Below are positions 24,860-35,490 of a stretch of 64,000 nt of DNA, one piece after another. The DNA comes from Micromonospora sp. WMMD882 (GTDB lineage Bacteria; Actinomycetota; Actinomycetes; Mycobacteriales; Micromonosporaceae): assembly GCF_027497255.1 (NCBI RefSeq), contig NZ_CP114903.1, positions 4,712,001 to 4,776,000 on the forward strand, in the 5' to 3' direction. The notes beneath the pieces are model-generated. The model ran no database searches, was not told the DNA's origin, and saw nothing but the letters and a program-made list of their open reading frames with translations. The stretch's first letter is position 1. Each line of letters starts with the position of its first letter. The translations under genes were made by a program, and so were the position numbers.

Positions 24860-25543
24860 CTAATCGGTGGTGGCGAAGCGTTCGACGTTGTCGATGGCGC
24901 CGACGACGAGGATGAGGTCACCGTAGGCGAGGACGGTGTCTCCGGTGGCGTGGGTGAAGGTACGGGGTGTGCCGCCGGGCAGGGCTGCCTGGGGTTTGAC
25001 GGCGACGACGGTGACGCCCCATCTGCTGCGGACGCGGGACTCCCGCAGTGGTACGCCGACGATGTCGCGGGGTGGGGTGGTCTTGATGACGGCGAAGTCG
25101 GCGTCGACCTCGACGTAGTCGAGGATGCGGCCGGAGAGCAGGTGGGCGACGCGTTCACCCATGTCGTGTTCGGGCGCGACGACGTGGTGGGCGCCGACGC
25201 GGGTGAGGATGTTGCTGTGCTGGGAGCTGATGGCTTTGGCCCAGATGTCGGGAACGCCGAGTTCGGCCAGCAGGCTGGTGGTGAGGATGCTGGCCTGGAT
25301 GTCGGTGCCGATGGCCACCACGGCGCGGTGGAACTCGGCGACGCCGAGTTGCCGCAGGGCCTCGATGTCCGTGGAGTCGGCGGTGATGACGTGCGGCAAC
25401 TGCCCGGAAAGGGCCTGGACGACCTTCGGGCGGTGGTCGACGCCGAGGACCTCCGTGCCCCGGTTGACCAGTTCCAGGGCCAGGGCGGTGCCGAAGCGGC
25501 CCAGCCCGATCACGACGACGGGTTCGGTGCGTGCCTCAGCCAA
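24860..25543 (-). CDS. Trk/Ktr potassium uptake regulatory subunit (RCK domains)
   Basis: A 227-residue cytosolic gating subunit. The N-terminal RCK Rossmann fold has GLGRFGTALALELVNRG, acidic VDHRPKV and ADSTDIEALRQLGV; the C-terminal RCK-C domain spans about 145-225. It binds NAD(H)/ATP and gates the adjacent TrkH-type channel. The gene overlaps the trkH-like gene by eight bases and is translated after it. Confidence 0.93.
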   Translation of the reverse strand: MAEARTEPVVVIGLGRFGTALALELVNRGTEVLGVDHRPKVVQALSGQLPHVITADSTDIEALRQLGVAEFHRAVVAIGTDIQASILTTSLLAELGVPDIWAKAISSQHSNILTRVGAHHVVAPEHDMGERVAHLLSGRILDYVEVDADFAVIKTTPPRDIVGVPLRESRVRSRWGVTVVAVKPQAALPGGTPRTFTHATGDTVLAYGDLILVVGAIDNVERFATTD

Positions 25544-26897
25544 CGATCGTCCTTTCCTCGGGTAGTTCGAAACGGCGGTTGCGGTCGCGCAGCGCCAACG
25601 CCGAGGCCAGGGTCAGCGGACCGACCCGGCCGGCGAACATCAGCGCGACCAGCAGCAGGTCGGCCGCGGGTGGCAGGGTGGCGGTGATACCGGTGGACAG
25701 GCCGACGGTGGCGAACGCGGACACCGCCTCGAACAGCACGACGTCGAGCCGGTGCGGGGTGATGGCCAGCAGCGCGAAGGTGGCGGTGACCACGGCGCCG
25801 ACGCCGAGCAGCGCGACCGCGAGGGCCTGGCGCTGGTTGCTGGCGGGAATGCGCCGCCGGCCGACGTTGACGTGGATCTCGCCGCGCATCTCCGACCAGA
25901 GCACGAAGGCGAGCAGCCCGAACGTGGTGACCTTGATGCCGCCGGCGGTGCCGGCACTGCCGCCGCCGATGAACATCAGCACGTCGCTGGCGAGCAGGCT
26001 CTCCGGCCGCATCCCGCCGATGTCCACGCTGTTGAATCCGGCGGTGCGGGTCATGGTGGAGGCGAAGAACCCGGCCTGTAGTTTCTCCCAGCCGCCGAGC
26101 GGGCCGAGGGTACGCGGGTTGGAGAACTCGGCGAGGGTCAGCACGGCGGTGCCGACCACGAGCAGCGCGCCGGTCAGGGCGAGGGTGATGCGGGTCAGCA
26201 CCGACCACAGCGCCGGGCGACGCCAGCATCTGAGCAGTTCGAACACGACCGGGAAGCCCAGCCCGCCCAGGATGACCGCGGCGGCGATCGGCAGGCAGAT
26301 CCACGGGTCGGTCACGTAGCCGACGAGGCTGTCGGCGTTGGTGGAGAAACCCGCGTTGTTGAACGCCGACACTGCGTGGAACACCCCGTCGTACACCGCC
26401 TCACCGAACGGTTCGTCGTACGCGGTGGCGAACCGGGCGGTCAGCGTCACCGCGACCACCGTTTCGCTGGCGAGGCTGAACAGCACGATCCGGCGGACCA
26501 CCGCGCGCACGTCGGTGAGATCGAGACTCTTCGTCTCGGCCTGGGCCAGGAACCGGGCCCGCAGGCCGAGCCGGCGGGACAGCAGCACGGTGAACAACGT
26601 CGCCAGGGTCATGATCCCCAGCCCGCCGGCCTGGATGAGCAGCAGGATCACCGCCTGGCCGAAGCCGGACCAGTAGCTGCCGGTGTCGACGGTGACCAGC
26701 CCGGTGACACAGACGGCCGACGTCGCGGTGAACAGCGCGTCCACCAGCTCGGCCCGCTCGCCGGAGCGGGTCGCCACGGGCAGCGACAACAGAACGGTGC
26801 CGACCGCCACCGCCGTGCCGAAGCCGACAGCGATCACCTGTGCGGGATGCCGCAGCCGGCTGCTCCGCCGCTGCCACGCCGGTGCTCGGCCGATCAC
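25536..26897 (-). CDS. TrkH/KtrB-family potassium transporter
   Basis: A 453-residue membrane protein with the fourfold pore-loop organisation of Trk/Ktr channels: TSAVCVTGLVTVDT, SAFNNAGFSTNADSL, MTRTAGFNSVDI and SAFATVGLSTGITA provide the filter glycines. It forms the potassium pore, driven by membrane potential and possibly sodium. Together with the RCK subunit it gives constitutive, lower-affinity uptake complementing the nearby Kdp pump. The 245 bases upstream to 27142 show no other gene. Confidence 0.93.
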   Translation of the reverse strand: MIGRAPAWQRRSSRLRHPAQVIAVGFGTAVAVGTVLLSLPVATRSGERAELVDALFTATSAVCVTGLVTVDTGSYWSGFGQAVILLLIQAGGLGIMTLATLFTVLLSRRLGLRARFLAQAETKSLDLTDVRAVVRRIVLFSLASETVVAVTLTARFATAYDEPFGEAVYDGVFHAVSAFNNAGFSTNADSLVGYVTDPWICLPIAAAVILGGLGFPVVFELLRCWRRPALWSVLTRITLALTGALLVVGTAVLTLAEFSNPRTLGPLGGWEKLQAGFFASTMTRTAGFNSVDIGGMRPESLLASDVLMFIGGGSAGTAGGIKVTTFGLLAFVLWSEMRGEIHVNVGRRRIPASNQRQALAVALLGVGAVVTATFALLAITPHRLDVVLFEAVSAFATVGLSTGITATLPPAADLLLVALMFAGRVGPLTLASALALRDRNRRFELPEERTIVG

Positions 26898-27142
26898 GCG
26901 CGCGACCCGCTGCTGCGACGGCTGACTGCGGTACGTGGCCGCAGCGCAGCGGTCGGGCGGATCAGCATCATGGACCGCATGCTCTCACGGCAGCGCCGCA
27001 ATCGAAGCGGGACCGTCGGCGGCCTGCGGCGATCCTGAGCTGGCGTCGTCTCACGTAGCGGCTGCCGGCCGTCGCGAGGCGCAGGGATACCTCGTCGTCG
27101 AGGACGGGCTCACCGTCGGAGATCGCCTGCGGTGGCAGCTGT

Positions 27143-27301
27143 CTATTGGCCTCGCGGATGGTCGTCGTCGTTCTGTTGCGGCGGGGTGTGGGGTGGGCGG
27201 CGCAGGGGTGTCCGGTTCAGCAGTCCCGCGCCGGCGGCGACGGCGAGGAAGATCGCTGCGACGGCGAGGACGACCAGGGCTGCGTACGTGAGGGTGTCCA
27301 T
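27143..27301 (-). CDS. Predicted small single-pass membrane protein after kdpE
   Basis: A 52-residue ORF: MDTLTYAALVVLAVAAIFLA continues to a single hydrophobic helix (about 5-27) followed by a Pro/Gln/Asp-rich cytosolic tail ending DDDHPRGQ. It starts 16 bases after the kdpE stop; no strong ribosome site is visible, which lowers confidence. Composition and position resemble the small peptides that accompany ion pumps. Too short for usual gene calls. Confidence 0.45.
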   Translation of the reverse strand: MDTLTYAALVVLAVAAIFLAVAAGAGLLNRTPLRRPPHTPPQQNDDDHPRGQ

Positions 27302-27317
27302 GCTGAGTTCTGCCGTT

Positions 27318-28001
27318 TCATGGCTGGTAGCGGTAGCCCATGCCGGGTTCGGTGATGAGGTGGCGGGGGCGGGTGGGATCGGGTTCGAGTTTGCGGCGTA
27401 GTTGGGCCATGTACTGGCGCAGGTAGCCGGTCTCGGTCTCGTACCCCGGGCCCCAGACGTCGTGGAGCAGTTGGCGCTGGCTGATCAGCTTGCCGGGGTT
27501 GCGCAGCAGCGCTTCGAGGACGCTCCACTGGGTGGGGGTCAGTTTGATCGCGGTGCCGTCGTCGTGGGTGATGGTGTGGGCGGCGAGGTCGACGGTGTGC
27601 CGGCCGAGTCTCGCGGCCGGGCTGGTCGGGTCGGCGCCGGTCGTATGGCGGCGGGTGACGGCGCGGATGCGGGCGAGGAGTTCGTTGACGCCGAAGGGTT
27701 TGGTGACGTAGTCGTCGGCGCCGGCGTCGAGGGCGGTGACCTTGTCCTGGCTGCCGGCTCGGCCGGAAAGCACGATGATCGGCACGGTGGTCCAGCCGCG
27801 CAGGCCGCGGATGACGTCGACGCCGTCGAGGTCGGGCAGTCCGAGGTCGAGCACGACCAGGTCGGGTGGGTGGCTGGCGGCGGCCTTGAGCGCGGTGGCG
27901 CCGGTGGCGGCGACGTCGATGTCGTAGCCGCGGGTGCGTAGGTTGATGCGCAGGGCGCGCAGGATCTGGGGTTCGTCGTCGACGACGAGGATCCGGGTCA
28001 T
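27318..28001 (-). CDS. kdpE: Two-component response regulator KdpE
   Basis: A 227-residue OmpR-type activator of the kdp pump genes. Receiver domain with acidic pair VVDDEPQI, phospho-Asp in LVVLDLGLPDLDG and Lys in YVTKPFG; winged helix with LTPTQWSVLEALLRNPGKLI and YRYQP end. ATG 28001 shares its base with the kdpD stop, so kinase and regulator are co-translated. Confidence 0.95.
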   Translation of the reverse strand: MTRILVVDDEPQILRALRINLRTRGYDIDVAATGATALKAAASHPPDLVVLDLGLPDLDGVDVIRGLRGWTTVPIIVLSGRAGSQDKVTALDAGADDYVTKPFGVNELLARIRAVTRRHTTGADPTSPAARLGRHTVDLAAHTITHDDGTAIKLTPTQWSVLEALLRNPGKLISQRQLLHDVWGPGYETETGYLRQYMAQLRRKLEPDPTRPRHLITEPGMGYRYQP

Positions 28002-30553
28002 TACTGCGGGCCCTCCGTCTCTGGGGTCGGTGTGCCGGCGGGCAGTCGCAGGACCATGGTCAGTCCTCCACCGGGGGTGGTCTCCGGGGTGATGCTGCCA
28101 CCCATGGCCTCGGCGAGTCCGCGGGACAGGGCGAGGCCGAGGCCGACGCCGGTGCTGTTGTCGCGGTCACCGAGGCGCTGGAACGGCAGGAAGACGTGGT
28201 CCCACTGGTCTTCGGGGATGCCGGGGCCGGTGTCGATGACGCGGAGTTCGACCTGACCGGAGTGGGCGCTGGCGGTGATGGTGGGTGGTTGTCCGGGTGG
28301 GCTGTGGCGCAGGGCGTTGGCGACGAGGTTGACCAGGACCCGTTCCAGCAGGCCCGGGTCGGCGGTGGCGGCGGACAGGTCGGCGGGGATGTCGGTGGTG
28401 ACGTCGGCGGCCTCGGGGCCGAGTTCGTCCAGCGCTCGGGGCACGGCGTCCTCGAGGCCGATCGCGGTGGCGTTGATGCCCAGTGCGCCGGCTTGCAGGC
28501 GGCTCATGTCGAGCAGGTTCGCCACCAGCCGGCCGAGCCGGTCGAGGGACTCGTCGGCGGTGGCCAGCAACTCCGCCTGATCGTCCGGGTCGAAGTCGAC
28601 GTCGTGGCTGCGCAGGCTCGACACCGCGGCCTTCGCCGAGGCGAGGGGGGTGCGCAGGTCGTGGCTGACGGCGGCGAGCAGCGCGGTGCGCATCCGGTCG
28701 GCCTCGGCCAGGGGCCGGGCGGTGGCGGCCTCTTCGGTGAGGCGTTCCTGCCGGAGCGCGACGGCGGCCTGCGCGGCGAACGCCTCGACGATACGCCGGT
28801 CGGCGGCCTCCAGCCGGCGACCGCAGAGCACGACGGTGAGCCGGTCGTCGACGGGCACCGAGGTTTCGCCCGCGCTCGGGCTGCCCGCCGGCGCGTCGCC
28901 GACGCTGGCGACAACCCGCCAGGCGGCGTCCTCACCGGCGCGGCCCGGACGCTTCTCCGCATCGGCTGCGAGTTCCAGGACGCTGACCGCCCGCAGGGCG
29001 AAGGTCTCCCGGAGGCGGTCGAGCAGCGCCGGCAGGGGGCGCTGCCCGCGTAGCACGCCGCCGGCGACGGTGGCGAGGGTCTGCGCGTCGGCGGAGGCCC
29101 GGGCCGCTTCCCTGGTACGCCGCGCGGCGACGTCGACCACCCCGCTGACCGCGACGGCGACACCGACGAACACCCCGAGGGCGAGCAGGTTGTCCTTCTC
29201 AGCGATGGTCAGCGTGTGATAGGGCGGAGTGAAGAACCAGTTGAGCAGCAGGGAGCCACCGAGCGCGGCGACCAGCGCCGGCCAGAGGCCCCCGACCAGC
29301 GCCACCCCGACCACTGCGGCGAGAAAGATCAGGATGTCGTTGGTGAGGGTGAGATCGGGTAGGGCCTTGAGGGCTGCGGTCAGGGCGGGCAGCCCCAGCC
29401 CGGCGAGGGCGAATCCGAGCAGCCGGCGCCGCCGGGACAGGGCGGCGGGCCCCGCGGCAGTCTGCCGGCCCCGGCCGGCCTCAGGGTGGGTGACCAGGTG
29501 TACGTCGATGGGGCCGGACAGCGCGGTCGTGGTGACGCCGACGCCCCGGGAGAACAGTTGCGCGAACCGGCCGCGGCGGCTGGCGCCGAGGACGAGCTGG
29601 GTGGCGTTGACGCCGCGGGCGAAGTCGAGCAGCGCGGCCGGCACGTCGGTGCCGAGGACGTGGTGGTATGTCCCGCCGAGGCTCTCCGCGAGGACCCGTT
29701 GCCGGGCGAGTTGGGCGGGGTCGGCGCCAGCGAGGCCGTCGCTGCGGGCCACGTGGACGGCGAGCAGGTCGGCGCCCTTGCCACGGGCGGCGATCCGGGC
29801 GGCCCGCCGGATCAGTGTCTCTCCCTCCGGCCCGCCGGTGAGCGCGACGACGACTCGTTCGCGGGCCTCCCAGGTGGCGGAGATGCCCTGCTGGGACCGG
29901 TAGGCGTCCAGTTGCGCGTCGACCTTGTCGGCGAGCCAGAGCAGGGCCAGTTCGCGCAGGGCGGTGAGGTTGCCGAGCCGGAAGTAGTTGCCGAGCGCCG
30001 CGTCGATCCTGTCGGGGCGGTAGATGTTGCCGTGCGCCATCCGCCGGCGCAGCGCCTCGGGGGTCATGTCGACCAGTTCGACCTGCTCGGCGGCGCGGAC
30101 AACCGCATCGGGAACCGTTTCCCGTTGGGTGGTGCCGGTGATCTGCGCGACGACGTCGTTGAGCGACTCCAGGTGCTGGATGTTGACCGTGGTCAGGACG
30201 GTGATCCCGGCGTCGAGGAGCTCCTGGATGTCCTGCCAGCGTTTGTCGTGGCGGGAGCCGGGCACGTTGGTGTGGGCGAGTTCGTCGACGACGGCGACCT
30301 CGGGCCGGCGGGCCAGCACCGCGTCGAGGTCCATCTCGGTGAACTCGGCATCCCGGTAGTGGAGCGTCCGGCGGGGCACGATCTCCAGGTCGCCGATCAT
30401 CGCGGCGGTGTGTGGGCGTCCGTGGGTCTCGGCCAGGCCGACGACGACGTCGGTGCCGCGTTCGGCGCGGCGCTGCGCCTCCTCGAGCATGGCGTAGGTC
30501 TTGCCGACGCCGGGTGCGGCACCGAGATAGATGCGTAGTTCCCCTCGTGGCAC
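28001..30553 (-). CDS. kdpD: Osmosensitive potassium-channel histidine kinase KdpD
   Basis: An 850-residue sensor. Order: KdpD domain (about 1-210) with Walker A GAAPGVGKTY; universal-stress-like domain (about 225-355); four transmembrane helices (about 375-475, DUF4118); GAF-like region; HisKA with phospho-acceptor in SHDLRTPLASAKA; HATPase with VLVNLVANALRHSPPG and GVGLGLALSRG. It senses low potassium/turgor and phosphorylates KdpE. GTG 30553 starts MPRGELRIYLG. A strong hairpin separates it from kdpC. Confidence 0.95.
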   Translation of the reverse strand: MPRGELRIYLGAAPGVGKTYAMLEEAQRRAERGTDVVVGLAETHGRPHTAAMIGDLEIVPRRTLHYRDAEFTEMDLDAVLARRPEVAVVDELAHTNVPGSRHDKRWQDIQELLDAGITVLTTVNIQHLESLNDVVAQITGTTQRETVPDAVVRAAEQVELVDMTPEALRRRMAHGNIYRPDRIDAALGNYFRLGNLTALRELALLWLADKVDAQLDAYRSQQGISATWEARERVVVALTGGPEGETLIRRAARIAARGKGADLLAVHVARSDGLAGADPAQLARQRVLAESLGGTYHHVLGTDVPAALLDFARGVNATQLVLGASRRGRFAQLFSRGVGVTTTALSGPIDVHLVTHPEAGRGRQTAAGPAALSRRRRLLGFALAGLGLPALTAALKALPDLTLTNDILIFLAAVVGVALVGGLWPALVAALGGSLLLNWFFTPPYHTLTIAEKDNLLALGVFVGVAVAVSGVVDVAARRTREAARASADAQTLATVAGGVLRGQRPLPALLDRLRETFALRAVSVLELAADAEKRPGRAGEDAAWRVVASVGDAPAGSPSAGETSVPVDDRLTVVLCGRRLEAADRRIVEAFAAQAAVALRQERLTEEAATARPLAEADRMRTALLAAVSHDLRTPLASAKAAVSSLRSHDVDFDPDDQAELLATADESLDRLGRLVANLLDMSRLQAGALGINATAIGLEDAVPRALDELGPEAADVTTDIPADLSAATADPGLLERVLVNLVANALRHSPPGQPPTITASAHSGQVELRVIDTGPGIPEDQWDHVFLPFQRLGDRDNSTGVGLGLALSRGLAEAMGGSITPETTPGGGLTMVLRLPAGTPTPETEGPQ

Positions 30554-30594
30554 GGCAGGAGTCCTCTCCCCAGCGGATCAACAGGCGGGCCGAC

Positions 30595-30631
30595 CGGCGC
30601 CGGGTCCGGGGAGGGCCCGGACCCGGCGCCG
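30595..30631 (-). terminator. Hairpin between kdpC and kdpD
   Basis: A perfect 16-bp stem (CGGCGCCGGGTCCGGG and complement) with a five-base loop GAGGG lies five bases after the kdpC stop. It should end or attenuate the structural operon, leaving less readthrough into kdpDE. Confidence 0.75.
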
Positions 30632-30636
30632 TGGTG

Positions 30637-31518
30637 TCAGCGTGCCGGGAACTCCTCGTCGAGGGCGAGGTTGAGCTCCAGTACGTTCACGCCGGGCGAG
30701 CCCATGAAGCCGAGCGCCCGGCCGGTGGTGTGTTCCTCGACCAGCTCCCGGACCGCCGCCGGGTCCGCGCCGCGCTCCCGTGCCACCCGATCCACCTGAA
30801 TCCGCGCGTACGCGGGGGAGATGTGCGGGTCGAGACCGCTGCCGCTGGCGGTGACCGCGTCGGCGGGCACTGCGGGTTGCGCAGGGGCGTCGCCCCGGAT
30901 CGGGACGATTGTCGCTCCGGCGGCCCGGTAGTCCTCGCCCGGTGTGGCGAGTTCGACCGGGACGCCCTCGTACTGGGCGAGGAAGGGGGTGGCGGGTGTG
31001 GTCTGGTTGACGCTGACGACGCGGGTTGTCGGGCCGGTGAGCCCGTCGCGGCGGAACACGGCCAGCACCGCGCCTACGCCGTCGGCCGTGCAGTAGGGGC
31101 GACCGCCGTCGACGCCGTCGAGTTCGCCGACGGCTTTGCTGCGCCGGCAGACCTGGGTGAGCAGGCTCTGCGTCGAGTCGTCGGGGTTGGCGGCGAGGGT
31201 GTCGACGATGTCCTCCGGGCCGAGGTTGCTGGCCGAAGTGGAGGTGGGGTCGTAGCCATCACCGGCCGCCGACGGGCGGGACTGGAAGTAACGCGGCACG
31301 GGGTTGCCGTCGGCGTCGGTGAACGACTGCCCGATGATCGAGCTGCCGACCGTCCTGTCGCCGACCTCGACCAGCGAGCCGTTCGCCCGGCCGTCGAGGC
31401 CGGGTAGCCGGCCGACGGCGACCAGGGCGAGCGGGTAGGCCAGCCCGAGCAGGACGGTGAAGACGAGCAGCGCGCGCAGGGCGGCGAGGTGTTGGGCGAG
31501 CCAGGTGGGTAGGCGCAT
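30637..31518 (-). CDS. kdpC: Potassium-transporting ATPase subunit C
   Basis: A 293-residue KdpC: N-terminal transmembrane helix (LALRALLVFTVLLGLAYPLALVAVG region), then the extracytoplasmic domain with GSSIIGQSFTD, YFQSRPSA and the C-terminal SGSGLDPHISPAYARIQ and PGVNVLELNLALDEE. KdpC stabilises the KdpA-KdpB complex. It is about 90 residues longer than enterobacterial KdpC because of an insertion around residues 95-185 (from NLGPEDIVDTLAANPDD on). ATG 31518 shares its base with the kdpB stop. Confidence 0.95.
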   Translation of the reverse strand: MRLPTWLAQHLAALRALLVFTVLLGLAYPLALVAVGRLPGLDGRANGSLVEVGDRTVGSSIIGQSFTDADGNPVPRYFQSRPSAAGDGYDPTSTSASNLGPEDIVDTLAANPDDSTQSLLTQVCRRSKAVGELDGVDGGRPYCTADGVGAVLAVFRRDGLTGPTTRVVSVNQTTPATPFLAQYEGVPVELATPGEDYRAAGATIVPIRGDAPAQPAVPADAVTASGSGLDPHISPAYARIQVDRVARERGADPAAVRELVEEHTTGRALGFMGSPGVNVLELNLALDEEFPAR

Positions 31519-33725
31519 CACGAGATCCCTGGGACGAACTGGATGAGCAGGTCGATGAGCTTGATGCCGAGGAACGGCACGATGATGCCGCCGAGGCCGT
31601 AGACCAGCAGGTTGCGGCCGAGCAGCTGCGATGCGGCGGCCGGCCGGTAGCGCACCCCGCGCAGCGCGAGGGGGATCAGCGCGATGATGACGAGCGCGTT
31701 GAAGATGACCGCGGACAGGATCGCCGACTCGGGGCTGGACAGCCGCATGATGTTGAGGGTGTCCAGGCTGGGGTAGATGCCGGCGAACATGGCCGGGATG
31801 ATCGCGAAGTACTTCGCGATGTCGTTGGCGATGCTGAAGGTGGTCAGCGCGCCGCGGGTGATCAGCAACTGTTTGCCGATCTCCACGATCTCGATCAGCT
31901 TGGTCGGGTCGGAGTCGAGGTCGACCATGTTGCCGGCCTCCTTCGCGGCCGACGTGCCGGTGTTCATCGCCACCCCGACGTCGGCCTGCGCGAGCGCCGG
32001 GGCGTCGTTGGTGCCGTCCCCGGTCATCGCGACCAGCCGGCCGCCCTCCTGCTCCTTCCTGATGAGGGCGAGCTTGTCCTCCGGGGTGGCCTCGGCGAGG
32101 AAGTCGTCGACTCCGGCCTCGTCGGCGATCGCCTTCGCGGTGCGCGGGTTGTCGCCGGTGATCATCACGGTGCGGATGCCCATGGCGCGCATCTCGTCGA
32201 ACCGTTCCTTCATGCCGGCCTTGACGACGTCCTTGAGGTGGATGACGCCGAGGGCGCGGGCCGGCTCCCCGTCGAGGTGCTCGGCCACGACCAGGGGGGT
32301 GCCGCCGATGCCGCTGATCTCGTCGACGATCTGCCCGACCTGCTCGGTGGGGTGGCCACCGTTGTCGCGTACCCACTTCATGACCGCGGCGGCGGCGCCC
32401 TTACGGATACGGCGCGCCGGCCCGGCGATGCCTCCGTCCACGGTGGCGTCCGGGGGCAGGTCGACGCCGCTCATCCGGGTCTGCGCCGTGAAGGACACGA
32501 GGGTGGCGTGCGGGATCAGGCCGGGCTCCCGCTCGCGCAGCCCGTACTCGTTCTTGGCCAGCACCACGACCGAGCGCCCCTCGGGGGTCTCGTCGGCGAG
32601 GCTGGACAGCTGCGCGGCGTCGGCGACCGCCGCGGCGTCAAGGCCGTCGACGGGCAGGAACTCGGCGGCCTGCCGGTTGCCCAGCGTGATGGTGCCGGTC
32701 TTGTCCAGCAGCAGGGTGTTCACGTCGCCGGCGGCCTCGACCGCCCGCCCGCTCATGGCGAGCACGTTGCGCTGCACCAGGCGGTCCATGCCGGCGATGC
32801 CGATCGCCGACAGCAGCGCCCCGATCGTGGTCGGGATGAGACAGACCAGCAGCGACACCAGCACGATCCCGCTGACACCGGCGTCGGTGATCGCCTGCGT
32901 GTCCGCGGCTGCGCCCTGGTAGTTCTTCGAGAAGATCGCGAGCGGCTGGAGGGTGACCACGGCGAGCAGGAAGACGATCGTGAGCGCGGCGAGCAGGATG
33001 TTGAGCGCGATCTCGTTCGGGGTCTTCTGCCGGTTGGCGCCCTCGACCAGGTTGATCATCCGATCGATGAAGCTCTCGCCCGGCTTCTGGGTGATCATGA
33101 CGACGATCCGGTCGGAGAGGACCTTCGTGCCGCCGGTGACCGCGCTGCGGTCGCCGCCGGACTCCCGGATCACCGGGGCGGACTCGCCGGTGATGGCGGA
33201 CTCGTCGACGCTGGCGATGCCCTCGACCACGTCACCGTCGCCCGGGATGATCGCGCCGGCCTCGACGACGACGACGTCGCCCTGCCGAAGTTGCGGCGCG
33301 GGGACGCTCTCGGTGCGGTAGGTGCCGGGGGCGGCGCCCGAGGTCCAGCCGAGGGCCCGGGTGGCGACGGTGTCCGTCTTGGCCCTGCGCAGGGCGGCGG
33401 CCTGCGCCTTGCCCCGCCCCTCGGCCACCGCCTCGGCGAGGTTGGCGAAGAGTACGGTCAGCCACAGCCAGACGGTGATGGCGATCGCGAACACCGAGGG
33501 GTCCGCGACGGCGAGAACAGTGGTGAAGGCCGCGCCGATCTCGACGATCAGCATCACCGGGTTGCGCCACAGGGTGCGCGGGTCGAGCTTGCGCAGGGCG
33601 TCGGGCAGTGACCGGATGAGTTGCTTCGGGTCGAGCAGCCCGCCGCCCCGGTTTCCCTGGCTGGCCGGGGTGCCGGCGGTCGCCGCGTCGGCGGTGCCGT
33701 GCGGCGCCGGCGTGGAGGTGGTCAT
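31518..33725 (-). CDS. kdpB: Potassium-transporting P-type ATPase subunit B
   Basis: The 735-residue catalytic subunit. P-type motifs: TGES ([17 protein letters not shown]), phosphorylation [20 protein letters not shown] in the nucleotide domain, and [20 protein letters not shown] hydrolysis in the cytosol energises potassium transport through KdpA. I use ATG 33725 ([10 protein letters not shown]); an in-frame ATG at 33740 would add five residues and either fits the 20-base gap to kdpA. Confidence 0.95.
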   Translation of the reverse strand: MTTSTPAPHGTADAATAGTPASQGNRGGGLLDPKQLIRSLPDALRKLDPRTLWRNPVMLIVEIGAAFTTVLAVADPSVFAIAITVWLWLTVLFANLAEAVAEGRGKAQAAALRRAKTDTVATRALGWTSGAAPGTYRTESVPAPQLRQGDVVVVEAGAIIPGDGDVVEGIASVDESAITGESAPVIRESGGDRSAVTGGTKVLSDRIVVMITQKPGESFIDRMINLVEGANRQKTPNEIALNILLAALTIVFLLAVVTLQPLAIFSKNYQGAAADTQAITDAGVSGIVLVSLLVCLIPTTIGALLSAIGIAGMDRLVQRNVLAMSGRAVEAAGDVNTLLLDKTGTITLGNRQAAEFLPVDGLDAAAVADAAQLSSLADETPEGRSVVVLAKNEYGLREREPGLIPHATLVSFTAQTRMSGVDLPPDATVDGGIAGPARRIRKGAAAAVMKWVRDNGGHPTEQVGQIVDEISGIGGTPLVVAEHLDGEPARALGVIHLKDVVKAGMKERFDEMRAMGIRTVMITGDNPRTAKAIADEAGVDDFLAEATPEDKLALIRKEQEGGRLVAMTGDGTNDAPALAQADVGVAMNTGTSAAKEAGNMVDLDSDPTKLIEIVEIGKQLLITRGALTTFSIANDIAKYFAIIPAMFAGIYPSLDTLNIMRLSSPESAILSAVIFNALVIIALIPLALRGVRYRPAAASQLLGRNLLVYGLGGIIVPFLGIKLIDLLIQFVPGIS

Positions 33726-33745
33726 GTCCTTCTCTCTCATGGTGG

Positions 33746-35401
33746 TCACAGCCCCTCGGCCAGCGGGCCGAGCGCGAGCGCGGGCAGGAAGGTCAGCGCC
33801 ACCAGGATCACCGTGACGCCGACGACCATCCCGACGAACAGTGGCCGGTGGGTCGGCAGGGTGCCCTCGGACGCGGGGGTGGGTTGCTGACGGGCCAGTG
33901 AGCCGGCCAGCGCGAGGACGAAGATGATCGGCAGGAACCGGCCGAGCAGCATGCACAGGCCCAGCGCCGTGTTCCACCACGGCGTGTTCACCGTGATGCC
34001 GGCGAACGCGGAGCCGTTGTTGTTGCTCGCCGAGGTGAACGCGTACAGCACCTCGGACAGGCCGTGCGGGCCCACGTTGAGCGCGGTCGAGTGGTTGCCC
34101 GTGGCGAACGCCGCGGCGGTGCCGGAGAGCACCAGCGCCGGGGTGACCAGGAAATACAGCGACGCGAACTTGATCTCCCGCGAGCTGATCTTCTTGCCCA
34201 CGTACTCCGGCGTGCGGCCCACCATCAGGCCGGCGACGAACACGGTGATCACCGCGAGGATCAGCAGGCCGTACAGACCGGCGCCGACACCGCCGGGCGC
34301 GACCTCGCCGAGCATCATGTTGCCCAGCAGCATCCTGCCGCCCAGCGCGGTGTACGAGTCGTGGAACGAGTTCACGGCGCCGGTCGAGGTGAGCGTGGTG
34401 GCGGCGGCGAAGGTCGCCGAGTTCGACACGTCGAACCGGACCTCCTTGCCCTCCAGGGCCGCGCCGACCGCCTGCGGCACCGTGCCGTTACCGGTCAGCT
34501 CGAAGACGTTGGTCAGGGTGACGCTGGCGATCGCGAGGATCGCCATGACGGCGGCGATGGCGTAGCCCTGCCGGTTCTGGCCGACCATCCGGCCGAAGAC
34601 CCGGGGCAGGCTGAACGGGATCAGCAGGATCAGGAAGACCTCCAACCAGTTCGTCCAGGTGGTCGGGTTCTCGAACGGGTGGGCGCTGTTGACGTTGTAG
34701 AAGCCACCGCCGTTCGTGCCCAACTCCTTGATGACCTCCTGGCTGGCCACCGGCCCGCCGGTGATCGTCTGTGCGCCGCCGGTCAGGGTGGTGACGTCGA
34801 CGCCGGCCGACAGGTTCTGCACCACTCCGCCGACCATCAGCGCGAGCGCGCCGAGCACGGAGATCGGCAGCAGGACCCGCAGCGTGATCCGGGTCAGGTC
34901 GACCCAGAAGTTGCCCAACTCGCCGCTCCGGCTACGGGCGAAACCCCGCACCAGGGCGACGGCGACGGCGATGCCGACCGCCGCGGACACGAAGTTCTGC
35001 ACCGCCAGGCCGGCCATCTGCGCCAGATGCCCCATGGTCGACTCACCCGAGTACCACTGCCAGTTCGTGTTGGTCACGAACGACACGGCGGTGTTCCAGG
35101 CGCCGTGGGCGATCACCGGGTCGAAACCGAGCGACAGCCACAGGTGGTTCTGCAGCCGCAGGAACCCGTACAGGAACAGGATCGACACGGCGGAGAAGGC
35201 CAGCACGCTACGGGCGTACACCCCCCAGGACTGCTCGGCGGCCGGATTCACCCCGACCAGGCGGTAGACGACCCGCTCCACCCGGGACTGCCTGGACCCG
35301 GAGACCACCCGGTACAGGTGGTCACCGAACGGCTTGTGCACGGCGACCAGCGCCACCACGAGAGAGAGGACGAACAGCGCCCCGGCTGTCGTCGTGGTCA
35401 T
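33746..35401 (-). CDS. kdpA: Potassium-transporting ATPase subunit A
   Basis: The 551-residue potassium channel-like subunit, related to Trk/Ktr pores. About ten transmembrane helices and filter loops such as [36 protein letters not shown] and [17 protein letters not shown] 35401 shares a base with the kdpF stop. High-affinity potassium uptake with KdpB/C/F. Confidence 0.96.
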   Translation of the reverse strand: MTTTTAGALFVLSLVVALVAVHKPFGDHLYRVVSGSRQSRVERVVYRLVGVNPAAEQSWGVYARSVLAFSAVSILFLYGFLRLQNHLWLSLGFDPVIAHGAWNTAVSFVTNTNWQWYSGESTMGHLAQMAGLAVQNFVSAAVGIAVAVALVRGFARSRSGELGNFWVDLTRITLRVLLPISVLGALALMVGGVVQNLSAGVDVTTLTGGAQTITGGPVASQEVIKELGTNGGGFYNVNSAHPFENPTTWTNWLEVFLILLIPFSLPRVFGRMVGQNRQGYAIAAVMAILAIASVTLTNVFELTGNGTVPQAVGAALEGKEVRFDVSNSATFAAATTLTSTGAVNSFHDSYTALGGRMLLGNMMLGEVAPGGVGAGLYGLLILAVITVFVAGLMVGRTPEYVGKKISSREIKFASLYFLVTPALVLSGTAAAFATGNHSTALNVGPHGLSEVLYAFTSASNNNGSAFAGITVNTPWWNTALGLCMLLGRFLPIIFVLALAGSLARQQPTPASEGTLPTHRPLFVGMVVGVTVILVALTFLPALALGPLAEGL

Positions 35402-35490
35402 CAGAACCGCTCCGGGAACAGCAGGGCGACCACCAGGAACACGGCCAGGCCGATCGCCAGCACCAGACCTACGGCGTCGACGGCACTCAC
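35401..35490 (-). CDS. kdpF: Potassium-transporting ATPase subunit F
   Basis: A 29-residue single-helix peptide, [20 protein letters not shown] ending LLFPERF. KdpF stabilises the complex. GTG 35490 follows GGAGAA and overlaps the preceding small ORF; its TGA overlaps the kdpA ATG. Ending LFPERF is the family hallmark. Confidence 0.85.
   Translation of the reverse strand: MSAVDAVGLVLAIGLAVFLVVALLFPERF

Noticed and set aside
24466..25158. Long minus-strand frame overlapping the TrkA-like gene
   Set aside because: Its composition is that of an antiphase shadow, while the overlapping RCK protein is unmistakable.
30111..30123. GGAACCGTTTCCC inside kdpD resembles the Zur core
   Set aside because: It lies deep within a coding region far from any promoter and shows that single 10-11/13 matches arise by chance here.
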